Assembly: GCA_035906235.1 (NCBI GenBank)
Contig: JAMIFN010000029.1
Coordinates: forward strand, 1 to 27,657
DNA length: 27,657 nucleotides
Direction: 5' to 3'
From: JAMIFN01 sp035906235
Lineage (GTDB): Bacteria; Pseudomonadota; Gammaproteobacteria; Burkholderiales; Burkholderiaceae_C
Below the pieces are notes generated by a model, which saw nothing but the letters and a program-made list of their open reading frames with translations, was not told the origin of the DNA and searched no databases. How positions within the stretch are numbered: position 1 is the first letter of the stretch; every line of letters starts with the position of its first letter. Shown here in pieces: positions 1-7,757 of the stretch. A program made the translations under genes and the position numbers.

Positions 1-44
1 TCAAACCCGGGCAAGAGCTCGATCTGGGTGGGGAGGCTATCTAA
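1..44 (+). CDS. rplW: Large ribosomal subunit protein uL23 (L23), C-terminal end only
   Basis: The window opens inside a reading frame that ends KPGQELDLGGEAI at a TAA (42-44), two bases before the rplB start. The ending and the position directly before rplB fit the C-terminus of L23 in the S10 operon. L23 binds 23S rRNA at the peptide exit and docks trigger factor and SRP (family knowledge). Only 13 codons are visible, so the call rests mainly on gene order. The rplB ribosome-binding site (GGGGAGG, 30-36) lies within this coding end, so the two genes are tightly coupled. Confidence 0.85.
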   Translation, partial: KPGQELDLGGEAI

Positions 45-46
45 TC

Positions 47-874
47 ATGGCTGTAGTAAAAATCAAACCAACTTCGGCTGGTCGTCGCCATCAGATCAAG
101 ATCACGCGTGATCATCTGCATAAAGGCGAAGGCTTTGCGCCTCTGCTCGAGCCGCAATTCCAAAAAGCCGGTCGTAACAACAATGGCCACATCACCGTGC
201 GCCATCGGGGTGGTGGTAATAAACATCACTACCGCGTTGTTGATTTCAAGCGCAATGACAAAGACGGTATCCCCGCTAAAGTTGAGCGCATTGAATATGA
301 CCCCAACCGTTCAGCTCATATTGCCTTGGTTTGCTACGCAGACGGCGAGCGCCGCTATGTCATCGCCCCCCGTGGCGTTGAGGTTGGTGCGGTCTTGATC
401 AACGGTTCAGAGGCGCCGATCAAAGCGGGTAACACCATGCCTATCCGCAACATTCCAGTGGGTTCTACGATCCATTGCGTAGAGTTGCAGCCAGGCAAAG
501 GTGCGCAATTGGTGCGTTCTGCTGGTGCCTCGGCCACTTTGCTGGCGCGCGAAGGTGTGTACGCACAAGTGCGTATGCGCTCAGGCGAAGTGCGCAAAAT
601 TCATATCGAGTGCCGTGCTACTCTGGGTGAAGTTGCCAATGCCGAACACAGCCTGCGCCGCTTGGGTAAAGCTGGTGTGAAGCGCCATATGGGTATTCGC
701 CCTACCGTTCGCGGTGTGGTTATGAACCCGGTCGATCACCCCCACGGTGGTGGTGAGGGTAAAACTGGTGAAGGTCGTCACCCAGTCGATCCATGGGGTA
801 ACCTGACTAAGGGCTACCGTACCCGTAACAATAAGCGCACACAGTCCATGATTGTGTCACGCCGTAAGAAATAA
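47..874 (+). CDS. rplB: Large ribosomal subunit protein uL2 (L2)
   Basis: L2 is one of the most conserved 50S proteins. It binds 23S rRNA near the peptidyl-transferase centre and is needed for subunit association. The 275-residue product has the full family length, starting MAVVKIKPTSAGRR and carrying the hallmark NPVDHPHGGGEG segment at about residues 227-238, with the functionally important histidines near 231 and 233. The basic tail ending VSRRKK is typical. The ATG at 47 follows a GGGGAGG Shine-Dalgarno. It is the first complete gene of the S10 operon segment, with 16 bp to rpsS. Nothing is unusual and identity is certain. Confidence 0.99.
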   Translation: MAVVKIKPTSAGRRHQIKITRDHLHKGEGFAPLLEPQFQKAGRNNNGHITVRHRGGGNKHHYRVVDFKRNDKDGIPAKVERIEYDPNRSAHIALVCYADGERRYVIAPRGVEVGAVLINGSEAPIKAGNTMPIRNIPVGSTIHCVELQPGKGAQLVRSAGASATLLAREGVYAQVRMRSGEVRKIHIECRATLGEVANAEHSLRRLGKAGVKRHMGIRPTVRGVVMNPVDHPHGGGEGKTGEGRHPVDPWGNLTKGYRTRNNKRTQSMIVSRRKK

Positions 875-890
875 GAAGGGATAACTGAAC

Positions 891-1166
891 ATGGCTCGTT
901 CCCTGAAAAAAGGTCCATTCGTTGACCATCATTTGCTGGCGAAGGTCGAAAAGGCCATCACCACCAAAGACAAAAAGCCCGTTAAAACTTGGTCACGCCG
1001 TTCTATGGTGCTGCCCGATTTCATCGGTCTGACGATTGCTGTGCACAACGGCAAGCAGCATGTACCTGTGTACATTACCGATCAAATGGTTGGCCACAAG
1101 TTGGGTGAGTTTGCATTGACTCGCACCTTCAAAGGCCATCCGGCTGACAAAAAAGCCAAGAAGTAA
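891..1166 (+). CDS. rpsS: Small ribosomal subunit protein uS19 (S19)
   Basis: S19 sits in the head of the 30S subunit with S13 and contacts the A-site tRNA region. The 91-residue protein matches the family length and shows the typical start MARSLKKGPFVDHHLL, the central TWSRRS and the conserved HNGKQHVPVYIT and HKLGEFA-TRTF segments. The start is supported by an AAGGGATAA-type ribosome-binding site just upstream. It lies 16 bp after rplB and 10 bp before rplV, clearly in the same transcript. Confidence 0.99.
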   Translation: MARSLKKGPFVDHHLLAKVEKAITTKDKKPVKTWSRRSMVLPDFIGLTIAVHNGKQHVPVYITDQMVGHKLGEFALTRTFKGHPADKKAKK

Positions 1167-1176
1167 GGAGTAGCAC

Positions 1177-1506
1177 ATGGAAACTAAAGCAACACTCCGT
1201 GGCGTGCGTCTTTCTGTAGACAAAGGCCGTTTGGTGGCTGACATGATCCGCGGTAAAAAAGTGGATCAAGCCCTGAACATCTTGGCTTTCACGCAGAAAA
1301 AAGCTGCTGGCATTGTGAAAAAGGTGTTGGAATCGGCCATTGCCAACGCTGAGCACAACGACGGTGCTGACATTGATACCCTCAAAGTCAAAACCATCCA
1401 TGTTGAGCAAGGCACCACGCTGCGCCGTTTTACGGCCAACGCCAAAGGTCGTGGCAACCGCATCAGCAAGCCAACTTGCCACATCTACATCGTTGTTGGT
1501 AACTAA
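1177..1506 (+). CDS. rplV: Large ribosomal subunit protein uL22 (L22)
   Basis: L22 lines the peptide exit tunnel and binds several 23S rRNA domains; changes in its loop are known for macrolide resistance. The 109 residues match the family length. Conserved parts include LRGVRLSVDKGRLVADMIRGK near the N-terminus, the tunnel-loop sequence around TLRRFTANAKGRGNRI, and the C-terminal SKPTCHIYIVV. The AAGGAG ribosome-binding site lies about seven bases before the ATG. Genes on both sides are co-oriented and closely spaced. Confidence 0.99.
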   Translation: METKATLRGVRLSVDKGRLVADMIRGKKVDQALNILAFTQKKAAGIVKKVLESAIANAEHNDGADIDTLKVKTIHVEQGTTLRRFTANAKGRGNRISKPTCHIYIVVGN

Positions 1507-1518
1507 GAGGTCAAGAAC

Positions 1519-2385
1519 ATGGGACAAAAAATTCACCCCACCGGTTTTCGCCTTGCAGTAAGCCGTGACTGGGATAGCCGTTGGTACGCCAATAAGCGTG
1601 ACTTCGCTGGCATGCTCGCCGAAGACATCAAGGTGCGCGAATACCTGAAGAAAAAGTTGAAAAACGCTTCTGTATCTCGCGTGCTGATTGAGCGTCCTTC
1701 TAAAAGTGCTCGTATTACTATTTTCTCTGCCCGTCCAGGCGTGGTTATTGGTAAAAAAGGCGAGGACATTGAAATTCTGCGCAAAGAACTGACTGCTCGT
1801 TTGGGTGTGCCAGTAGCGGTCAACATCGAAGAAGTGCGTAAGCCCGAAATCGATGCACAGCTGATCGCCGATGGGATTACGCAGCAGCTGGAAAAACGCA
1901 TCCAGTTCCGCCGCGCCATGAAACGCGCGATGCAAAATGCCATGCGCATGGGCGCTCAAGGCATCAAAATCATGTCTTCAGGCCGTTTGAACGGTATCGA
2001 AATCGCTCGTACTGAGTGGTATCGCGAAGGCCGTGTGCCATTGCATACTCTGCGCGCCGATATCGACTACGCAACCAGCGAAGCTGAAACCACTTACGGC
2101 ATCATCGGTGTCAAGGTCTGGGTCTACCGTGGTGACAACCTCGGCCGTGATGCCGTGCCTACCATTGATCAGCCGCGTGACGAAGAACGCAAACCCCGTG
2201 GTGGCCGTCGTGATGGCCGCGATGGTGATCGCCCTGCGCGTCGTCCGCGCGCTGGCGCCGGTGCTGGCAATGTTGCCCCTGCTGATGGCAGTGACAAACC
2301 CGCAGAAGCAGCAGACGCTGTGAAACCTACCGTTAAGCGCGTCCCCAAAGCCGCGCCAGCAGCAGCTGACGGTAAAGGAGAATAA
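1519..2385 (+). CDS. rpsC: Small ribosomal subunit protein uS3 (S3) with long basic C-terminal tail
   Basis: S3 forms part of the mRNA entry tunnel and its helicase activity. The protein starts MGQKIHPTGFRL and carries a KH domain with GKKG at residues 78-81 (VVIGKKGEDIE), followed by the conserved region up to GVKVWVYRG near residue 205. Beyond this is an 83-residue tail, first rich in Arg/Gly/Asp (about 225-245) and then in Ala/Pro/Lys. The total is 288 residues against 233 in E. coli. Extended S3 tails occur in betaproteobacteria, so this is lineage-typical rather than aberrant. The tail is low-complexity and probably flexible and rRNA-binding (inference). Confidence 0.98.
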   Translation: MGQKIHPTGFRLAVSRDWDSRWYANKRDFAGMLAEDIKVREYLKKKLKNASVSRVLIERPSKSARITIFSARPGVVIGKKGEDIEILRKELTARLGVPVAVNIEEVRKPEIDAQLIADGITQQLEKRIQFRRAMKRAMQNAMRMGAQGIKIMSSGRLNGIEIARTEWYREGRVPLHTLRADIDYATSEAETTYGIIGVKVWVYRGDNLGRDAVPTIDQPRDEERKPRGGRRDGRDGDRPARRPRAGAGAGNVAPADGSDKPAEAADAVKPTVKRVPKAAPAAADGKGE

Positions 2386-2387
2386 AC

Positions 2388-2804
2388 ATGCTACAACCCG
2401 CTCGTCGCAAATTCCGCAAAGAGCAAAAGGGCCGTAACACTGGTTTGGCAACGCGTGGCAACACCGTCGCCTTCGGTGAGTTTGGCTTGAAGTCGACCGA
2501 CCGTGGTCGTTTGACTGCACGCCAAATCGAGGCTGCCCGTCGTGCCATCTCTCGCCATGTTAAGCGTGGTGGGCGCATCTGGATCCGCGTTTTCCCTGAT
2601 AAGCCAATTTCTCAAAAGCCCGCTGAGGTGCGTATGGGTAACGGTAAAGGGAATCCCGAATACTATGTTGCCGAGATTCAGCCCGGCAAGGTACTGTACG
2701 AGATCACTGGGGTTCCTGAGGCGCTGGCGCGCGAGGCTTTTGCCTTGGCTGCGGCTAAGCTGCCTTTGCGCACAACCTTCGTTGAACGCCTGATTGGTCA
2801 GTAA
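2388..2804 (+). CDS. rplP: Large ribosomal subunit protein uL16 (L16)
   Basis: L16 organises the A-site side of the 50S subunit and helps accommodate tRNA. The 138 residues match the family: MLQPARRKFRKEQKGR at the N-terminus, the glycine-rich GNTVAFGEFGL, RIWIRVFPDKPIS and the MGNGKGNPEYYVA segment. The gene begins only two bases after the rpsC stop. Its ribosome-binding site (AAAGGAGAA) therefore lies inside the end of rpsC, which suggests translational coupling. Confidence 0.99.
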   Translation: MLQPARRKFRKEQKGRNTGLATRGNTVAFGEFGLKSTDRGRLTARQIEAARRAISRHVKRGGRIWIRVFPDKPISQKPAEVRMGNGKGNPEYYVAEIQPGKVLYEITGVPEALAREAFALAAAKLPLRTTFVERLIGQ

Positions 2805-2816
2805 GGAGAAGTTATC

Positions 2817-3047
2817 ATGGCTAAAAAAGATTCCAAAGTAACTTCTGCTGCTGATCTGCGCAGCAAAGATGACACCGCTCTGCAAAAAGAAATTGCCGAT
2901 TTGCAGCGCGCCCATTTCAATCTGCGCATGCAAAAAGGCACGCAACAGTTGACTGATTTGTCGCAAATGCGTACGACTCGTCGCAGTATTGCTCGTGCTA
3001 AAACTGTTTTGGCTGAAAATGCAGCCAAGCAGTCAGCCACTAAATAA
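2817..3047 (+). CDS. rpmC: Large ribosomal subunit protein uL29 (L29)
   Basis: L29 lies beside the tunnel exit next to L23 and forms part of the docking site for trigger factor and SRP. The core LQRAHFNLRMQKGTQQL followed by RTTRRSIARAKTVL is the family signature of a two-helix hairpin. The 76-residue product is slightly longer than the usual 63-66, with about eight extra residues at the start (MAKKDSKV) and a KQSATK tail. An AAGGAGAAG ribosome-binding site supports the ATG at 2817. It sits between rplP and rpsQ as in the standard S10 operon. Confidence 0.98.
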   Translation: MAKKDSKVTSAADLRSKDDTALQKEIADLQRAHFNLRMQKGTQQLTDLSQMRTTRRSIARAKTVLAENAAKQSATK

Positions 3048-3070
3048 ACCCAATTGAAGGAAAGCACATC

Positions 3071-3340
3071 ATGACGGAAGCTAAAACATCCCTCAAGCGC
3101 ACCTTGATTGGCAAGGTGGTCAGCGACAAACGCGCCAAAACTGTAACGGTTCTGGTTGAGCGCCGTGTGAAACACGAGCTCTACGGCAAGATCGTAATGA
3201 AGTCCAGCAAATACCACGCCCATGACGAAAAGGGCGAGTACAAAATGGGTGACACCATCGAAATTACCGAAGGCCGTCCAATCTCTAAAACCAAGAGTTG
3301 GGTAGCTACGCGTTTGGTGGAAAAAGCCGAAGCTGTTTAA
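3071..3340 (+). CDS. rpsQ: Small ribosomal subunit protein uS17 (S17)
   Basis: S17 is a primary 16S rRNA binder with an OB fold. The 89-residue product has the expected RTLIGKVVSDKRAKTVTVLVER opening strand pair, then HELYGKIVMKSSKYHAHDE and the GDTIEI-EGRPISKTKSW segment. A GAAGGAAAG ribosome-binding site precedes the ATG. It is the last gene of the S10 operon. A strong intrinsic terminator starts about 15 bases after the stop and no rplN follows, so the ribosomal cluster ends here. Confidence 0.99.
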   Translation: MTEAKTSLKRTLIGKVVSDKRAKTVTVLVERRVKHELYGKIVMKSSKYHAHDEKGEYKMGDTIEITEGRPISKTKSWVATRLVEKAEAV

Positions 3341-3355
3341 ATCGCAGCCCGCAGG

Positions 3356-3382
3356 AAAAGCTCCCTTAGGGGAGCTTTTTTT
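3356..3382 (+). terminator. Intrinsic terminator of the S10 operon
   Basis: An 8-bp GC-containing stem (AAGCTCCC at 3358-3365 with GGGAGCTT at 3370-3377) closes a TTAG loop and runs into seven T residues. It lies just after rpsQ and separates the ribosomal operon from the beta-oxidation genes. Confidence 0.93.
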
Positions 3383-3505
3383 ATGCCGCAAATGTGGCAT
3401 TTTTTAGTCTGTATCAGGGATGATTTTTCGTCAGAGTTTGGGCATCATGCGAGACGAAGATTCACGGGTTTGTCCCTCACTTTTTTAGTTAAAGAGAAAT
3501 CGGCA

Positions 3506-4711
3506 ATGGAAGCATTTATCTACGACCATGTGCGCACCCCACGCGCCAAAGGCAAGGCTGATGGCAGCCTGCATGAAATTACGCCTGTGTGGTTACTCAC
3601 GCAAGTTCTTGCCAATTTGCGCGATCGCAGCCAGTTGGATACCAGCTTGGTCGAAGATGTGGTTATGGGTACGGTCACGCCGGTGGGTGAGCAAGGCGCC
3701 AATATTGGCCGCATGGCGCTCATCAATGCGGATTACGCCCAAACTGCCCCTGGCGTGCAAGTCAATCGCTACTGCGGCTCTGGCCTAGAGGCCGTGTCCA
3801 TAGCTGCGGCCAAGGTCATGGCTGGGCAAGCCGACCTCACCATTGGTGGTGGCTGCGAGATGATGAGCCGTGTACCGATGGGTTCAGACGGCGGGCCTTG
3901 GGCGCAAGATCCGCAGATGGCCTTTAAAAGCTATTTTGTGATGCAAGGTATTGCAGCCGATTTGCTCTCCACGCTGCATGGCTTTAGCCGCGCCGATGTT
4001 GATGCCTATTCAGCCGAGAGCCACAAGCGCGCTGCCCAAGCCTGGGAAAAAGGCTATTTTGACAAGTCCGTCATGAGCGTCAAAGACGCTTTAGGCATGA
4101 CGCTGATCAGCAAAGACGAAACCATCCGCCCGCAAACCAGCCTCGAAACTCTGGCAGCCTTGAAGCCAGCCTTTAAAGAGCTGGGCGAAAAATGGGGCTA
4201 CGACGCCGTAGCGCAATTCAAATACCCGCAAGTTGAAAAAATCGAGCACATCCACCACGCGGGCAATAGCTCGGGCATCGTAGATGGCGCTGCTGCTGTT
4301 TTAGTGGGCAATGCCGAGGCTGGCGCCAAGCTGGGCCTCAAGCCCCGCGCCAAGATTCGCTCTTTCGTTTCTGTGGGTTCTGAGCCGACCGTCATGCTTG
4401 ACGGCCCCGCGCTGTCTGCGCGCATCGCCTTGAAAAAGGCTGGCATGGATGCCAAAGACATAGACTTGTGGGAATTGAACGAGGCCTTCGCCTCTGTGGT
4501 GCTGACTTTCATGAAAGAGCTCAACATCCCCCACGACAAAATCAATGTCAACGGTGGCGCGATCGCCATGGGCCACCCTTTGGGCGCTACCGGTGCCATG
4601 ATTTTGGGCACGGTGCTTGACGAACTCGAGCGCACGGGCAAGAAAACCGCTTTGGTCAGCCTGTGCGTCGCTGCAGGCATGGGCACAGCCATGGTGATTG
4701 AGCGCGTTTAA
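3506..4711 (+). CDS. fadA: Acetyl-CoA acyltransferase (thiolase), FadA-like
   Basis: This enzyme makes the last step of fatty-acid beta-oxidation, the thiolytic release of acetyl-CoA from 3-ketoacyl-CoA. The start at 3506 gives MEAFIYDHVRTPRAKGK, the usual thiolase N-terminus; a longer frame from 3383 would overlap the S10 terminator and is rejected. The 401-residue product has the acyl-accepting Cys90 in NRYCGSGLEA, the HHAGNSSGIVDGA segment, His357 in GAIAMGHPLGATGA and the second active-site Cys387 in SLCVAAGMGTA. The pair with the downstream FadB-like gene (55 bp gap) indicates a functional alpha/beta partnership. A biosynthetic acetoacetyl-CoA thiolase role (PHA synthesis) is less likely because of this partner. 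Confidence 0.93.
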   Translation: MEAFIYDHVRTPRAKGKADGSLHEITPVWLLTQVLANLRDRSQLDTSLVEDVVMGTVTPVGEQGANIGRMALINADYAQTAPGVQVNRYCGSGLEAVSIAAAKVMAGQADLTIGGGCEMMSRVPMGSDGGPWAQDPQMAFKSYFVMQGIAADLLSTLHGFSRADVDAYSAESHKRAAQAWEKGYFDKSVMSVKDALGMTLISKDETIRPQTSLETLAALKPAFKELGEKWGYDAVAQFKYPQVEKIEHIHHAGNSSGIVDGAAAVLVGNAEAGAKLGLKPRAKIRSFVSVGSEPTVMLDGPALSARIALKKAGMDAKDIDLWELNEAFASVVLTFMKELNIPHDKINVNGGAIAMGHPLGATGAMILGTVLDELERTGKKTALVSLCVAAGMGTAMVIERV

Positions 4712-4766
4712 ACGCGCCCGCCTTGTGCTGACTGGAATAATAGATAAGACATAGAAGGAAGAAACC

Positions 4767-6938
4767 ATGTCTGAAGTTGTGAAATACGCAGTAGATGCAG
4801 ACGGCATTGCCACGCTGACCATCGACTACCCTGGTAAAACTATGAATGTCATCGACCAAGCCCTGATGGATGGCTTGAGCGCTGGCGTAGAAAAAGCCGC
4901 TGCTGATGCGGCTGTCAAAGGCATCATCGTCACCAGCGGCAAAGACACCTTTGTGGCTGGCGCTGATTTGAAGGCCATGGAGGCGAATCTTGACGAGATG
5001 ATGAATGACAGCATCGAAGTCGCGTTTGATAAATTCGCTTCGCTGTCTAAAATTTTGCGTCGCCTAGAAACTTGCGGCAAGCCCGTGGCAGCGGCTATCA
5101 ACGGCATCGCGCTCGGCGGTGGTTTTGAAATTGCCCTAGCCAGCCACTATCGCGTCTGCGCGGATAACCCCCGCATCAGCTTGGGTCTGCCCGAAGTCAT
5201 GATTGGCCTGCTTCCTGGTGCAGGTGGTACGCAACGCCTGATTCGCATGCTGGGTATTCAGGCCGCTACGCCTTACCTGATGGAAGGCAAACAGTTCAAC
5301 CCCGCCAAGGGTCTGGAGCTGGGCTTGATCAACCAAGTCGTGCCTGCCGATCAGCTCTTGGCGGCGGCCAAAGCTTGGCTCTTGTCTGATAAAGCCACGG
5401 CTGTTGCGCCTTGGGATGATAAAAAATTCAAATTCCCAGGCGGCAACGCCCTGATGCCGCAAAACGCGCAAGCCTTTGTCGTTGGCAACGCCATGATTCA
5501 GGCCAAAACCATGCGCAATATGCCATCGCCCATGGCGATTCAAAGCTGCATGTTCGAAGGCTCGCTCGTGCCCATGGACAAAGCCCTGCGCATCGAGAGC
5601 AAATACATGACGCAAGTGGCGCGCTCAGCCGCCAGCCGCGCCATGATCCGCACTTTGTTTGTGAACAAAGAAAAAGCCGACAAGCTGGAATTCCGCCCAC
5701 AAGGCATAGCCAAATTTGACAGCAAAAAAATGGGCATGATAGGCGGCGGCATGATGGGTGCGGCTATTGCGCTGACCGCTGCCAAAGTCGGCATCCAGGT
5801 GGTGCTGATCGACATCAGCCAAGAGCTGGCCGAAAAAGGCAAACAATACGCCGTGACTACCCTGCAAAAGCAGGTGGATAAAGGCCGTATGGCAGCCGAC
5901 AAAATGGCCAAATTGCTGGCTTTGATCACACCCACTACCGACTACGAGCTGCTGCGCGATGTGGACATCATCATCGAAGCCGTGCCTGAAAACACCAAAA
6001 TCAAGGCTGAAGTGACGGCCAAGCTGGAACAATACATTCCTGCCACTTGCGTGTTTGCCTCTAACACCTCAGGCATTCCTATCAGCAAATTGGCCAAGGC
6101 TAGCAGCCGTCCAGAGCGATTCATTGGCCTGCACTTCTTCAGCCCCGCTGACCGCATGCCTTTGATTGAAGTGATTCGCGGCGAGAAAACCACCGACGCA
6201 ACCCTGGCGCAAGCCCTCGACTTCGTTGCCAAAATCAAGAAAACGCCCATCATCGTCAACGATGTGTCGGACTTCTACACCACGCGCCTCATCGGTTCTT
6301 TCATCGATGAATCTATGCGCATGCTGAACGAAGGCGTGTCACCTGCTTTGCTGGAAAACGCCGCCAAGCAAGCAGGCATGCCAGTCGGCCCGCTCACCAT
6401 CATGGACGAGCTGTCGATTGATTTGGCAGTAGGCGCCGCGGGCAACAAAGCGCGCGAGTACGACGACTTTGTGCCATCCATCACCGTGGCCACCCTGCAA
6501 AAGCTGTTTGACTTGAAACGCATGGGCAAAAAAGTCGGCCAAGGCTTTTACGACTGGACACCTGAGGGCAAAACCCTGTGGAGCGGCTTGAAAGAGCTTT
6601 TCCCAGTCAAGCCCGATGCCCAGCAGCCCCCAGTGGCCGATGTTAAGGCGCGCATTTTGTACGCCCAAGCCCTGAATGCGGCCGGCAGCATGGAGCGCGG
6701 CACTTTGACTTCACCTGCCGATGGCGATATTGGCTCGATCTTGGGCGTGGGTTTCCCCCCCTTCTTGGGCGGGCCTTTCGTCATGATGGACGAAATCGGC
6801 ATTGCCAATTTTGTGCAAGAAGCCAAGCGTTTGGCCGATTTGTACGGCGAGCACCTGCGCCCCAATGCCTTGCTTCAAGACATGGCAGCCAAGGGCGAAA
6901 CTTTCTACGGTAAAAATGCCCGCAAAGTTGGTGTTTAA
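4767..6938 (+). CDS. fadB: Trifunctional-type enoyl-CoA hydratase / 3-hydroxyacyl-CoA dehydrogenase, FadB-like
   Basis: The protein performs hydration and NAD-dependent oxidation in beta-oxidation and passes 3-ketoacyl-CoA to the thiolase encoded upstream. Residues 1-190 form the crotonase domain: oxyanion-hole segments VAGADLKAM (63-71) and GIALGGGFE (113-121), with likely catalytic Glu121 and Glu143. From about residue 318 comes the Rossmann dehydrogenase domain with GGGMMG (326-331), then GLHFFSPADRMPLIEV carrying the catalytic His, and C-terminal dehydrogenase repeats (DFYTTRLIG; GQGFYDW). The 723-residue length fits FadB/FadJ/plant-MFP proteins. GAAGGAAGAAACC before the ATG is a good ribosome-binding site. 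Confidence 0.95.
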   Translation: MSEVVKYAVDADGIATLTIDYPGKTMNVIDQALMDGLSAGVEKAAADAAVKGIIVTSGKDTFVAGADLKAMEANLDEMMNDSIEVAFDKFASLSKILRRLETCGKPVAAAINGIALGGGFEIALASHYRVCADNPRISLGLPEVMIGLLPGAGGTQRLIRMLGIQAATPYLMEGKQFNPAKGLELGLINQVVPADQLLAAAKAWLLSDKATAVAPWDDKKFKFPGGNALMPQNAQAFVVGNAMIQAKTMRNMPSPMAIQSCMFEGSLVPMDKALRIESKYMTQVARSAASRAMIRTLFVNKEKADKLEFRPQGIAKFDSKKMGMIGGGMMGAAIALTAAKVGIQVVLIDISQELAEKGKQYAVTTLQKQVDKGRMAADKMAKLLALITPTTDYELLRDVDIIIEAVPENTKIKAEVTAKLEQYIPATCVFASNTSGIPISKLAKASSRPERFIGLHFFSPADRMPLIEVIRGEKTTDATLAQALDFVAKIKKTPIIVNDVSDFYTTRLIGSFIDESMRMLNEGVSPALLENAAKQAGMPVGPLTIMDELSIDLAVGAAGNKAREYDDFVPSITVATLQKLFDLKRMGKKVGQGFYDWTPEGKTLWSGLKELFPVKPDAQQPPVADVKARILYAQALNAAGSMERGTLTSPADGDIGSILGVGFPPFLGGPFVMMDEIGIANFVQEAKRLADLYGEHLRPNALLQDMAAKGETFYGKNARKVGV

Positions 6939-6952
6939 TCACGGCGATGCAC

Positions 6953-6979
6953 AAAACCCCGCTGCGGCGGGGTTTTTTT
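6953..6979 (+). terminator. Intrinsic terminator after fadB
   Basis: A perfect 10-bp stem (6953-6962 with 6967-6976; core ACCCCGC/GCGGGGT) closes a four-base loop and ends in a T7 run, 14 bases past the fadB stop. Confidence 0.95.
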
Positions 6980-6994
6980 GTGTCATTTTGGGCT

Positions 6995-7025
6995 TTTAGG
7001 CCGTAAAACCTGCCTGAGCAGCTAT
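6995..7025 (+). repeat. Dispersed intergenic repeat, copy 1
   Basis: These 31 bases are identical to 14045-14075 and related to 20074-20099 and 25291-25326. The core is ACCTGCCTGAGCAGCTAT. It lies just downstream of the fadB terminator. No coding potential is apparent. The family resembles short dispersed repeats known in Comamonadaceae genomes (from memory, not searched). Confidence 0.85.
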
Positions 7026-7219
7026 TAAAACTATAGAGGGTTTGTTTTGTTGTTTTGTTGCGAAATAAAGGTGAAATCTCAAATGAATCATAGAGTTATC
7101 ACAGATTTGCAAAATCCACAGGGTCGAGCTGGGCTATCATCGCCGGCATGAAGCGCAGCGGCATGGCTGCGAACACCAGCATAGCCGCGCAAAAAACGGG
7201 CAAAACGCATAAGAAGAAT

Positions 7220-7582
7220 ATGGAATTCGATCATTTGGAAACGCCCACGCTGACCAAGGCTCAGCTCTCGGAATTGCTGCACCAAGAGGTGGGGCTGAAT
7301 AAGCGCGAGTCGAAAGACATTGTGGATGCCTTTTTTTACATGCTGAGTGACGCGGTGATTCAGGGGCAAGATGTCAAGATCACGGGCTTTGGCAATTTTC
7401 AGGTGCGCGCCAAGGCCGCTCGTCCAGGACGCAACCCGCGCACCAGCGAGGCGGTGGCGATTGCGCCGCGTCATGTGGTGACTTTTCATGCGAGCCAAAA
7501 GCTCAAAGAGCTGCTCCAGGGGCAGGTGGAAACTGATGGGATGCCTGGCGATGTCGCAGCGGAGCTGCAGCCTATGGTCTGA
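7220..7582 (+). CDS. ihfA: Integration host factor alpha subunit
   Basis: IHF bends DNA sharply at specific sites to assist recombination, replication and sigma-54 promoters; alpha pairs with the beta subunit encoded elsewhere. From MEFDHLETPTLTKAQL the protein follows IhfA closely: GLNKRESKDIVDAFF, DVKITGFGNFQVR, and the DNA-intercalating beta-arm GRNPRT (70-75) with Pro73, then HVVTFHASQKLKELL. The frame is open from an ATG at 7148, which would add 24 residues rich in Ala/Lys; 7220 is chosen because the family homology begins there and AAGAAGA lies just upstream. In most proteobacteria ihfA follows pheT; here it stands alone between fadB and pntAA. The 120-residue length is slightly above the usual ~100, with an acidic tail. 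Confidence 0.93.
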   Translation: MEFDHLETPTLTKAQLSELLHQEVGLNKRESKDIVDAFFYMLSDAVIQGQDVKITGFGNFQVRAKAARPGRNPRTSEAVAIAPRHVVTFHASQKLKELLQGQVETDGMPGDVAAELQPMV

Positions 7583-7688
7583 GCTTGACCTAGTCCAATT
7601 GATAAGCATGCGCGGGAGGGCGTGGCATAGAATGCCTGACTTTGGTTTCTGAGGTGAAACTGAAATTACCGGAAAGCGATGCTGTGAA

Positions 7689-7710
7689 CGCAGGGGCAGT
7701 GCATCCTGCG
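7689..7710 (+). promoter_or_regulatory. Possible leader hairpin upstream of pntAA
   Basis: CGCAGG (7689-7694) and CCTGCG (7705-7710) form a 6-bp inverted repeat about 50 bases before the pntAA start. A TAGAAT at 7628-7633 could be a -10 element, but no matching -35 is visible. Function is unknown; a chance hairpin is possible. Confidence 0.3.
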
Positions 7711-7757
7711 CTGACACCATCGATTTTTTACATCCATTGAAGAAAGAGGACAGGCAA

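Noticed and set aside
1129..1959. Long minus-strand open frame (276 codons) across rplV and rpsC
   Set aside because: It is antisense to two certain ribosomal protein genes and shows no family pattern; a shadow of codon bias.
7093..7122. DnaA-box-like TTATCACAG and ATCCACAGG sequences before ihfA
   Set aside because: Neither matches TTATCCACA well, no cluster of boxes or AT-rich unwinding region is present, and there is no dnaA or dnaN nearby; not an origin.
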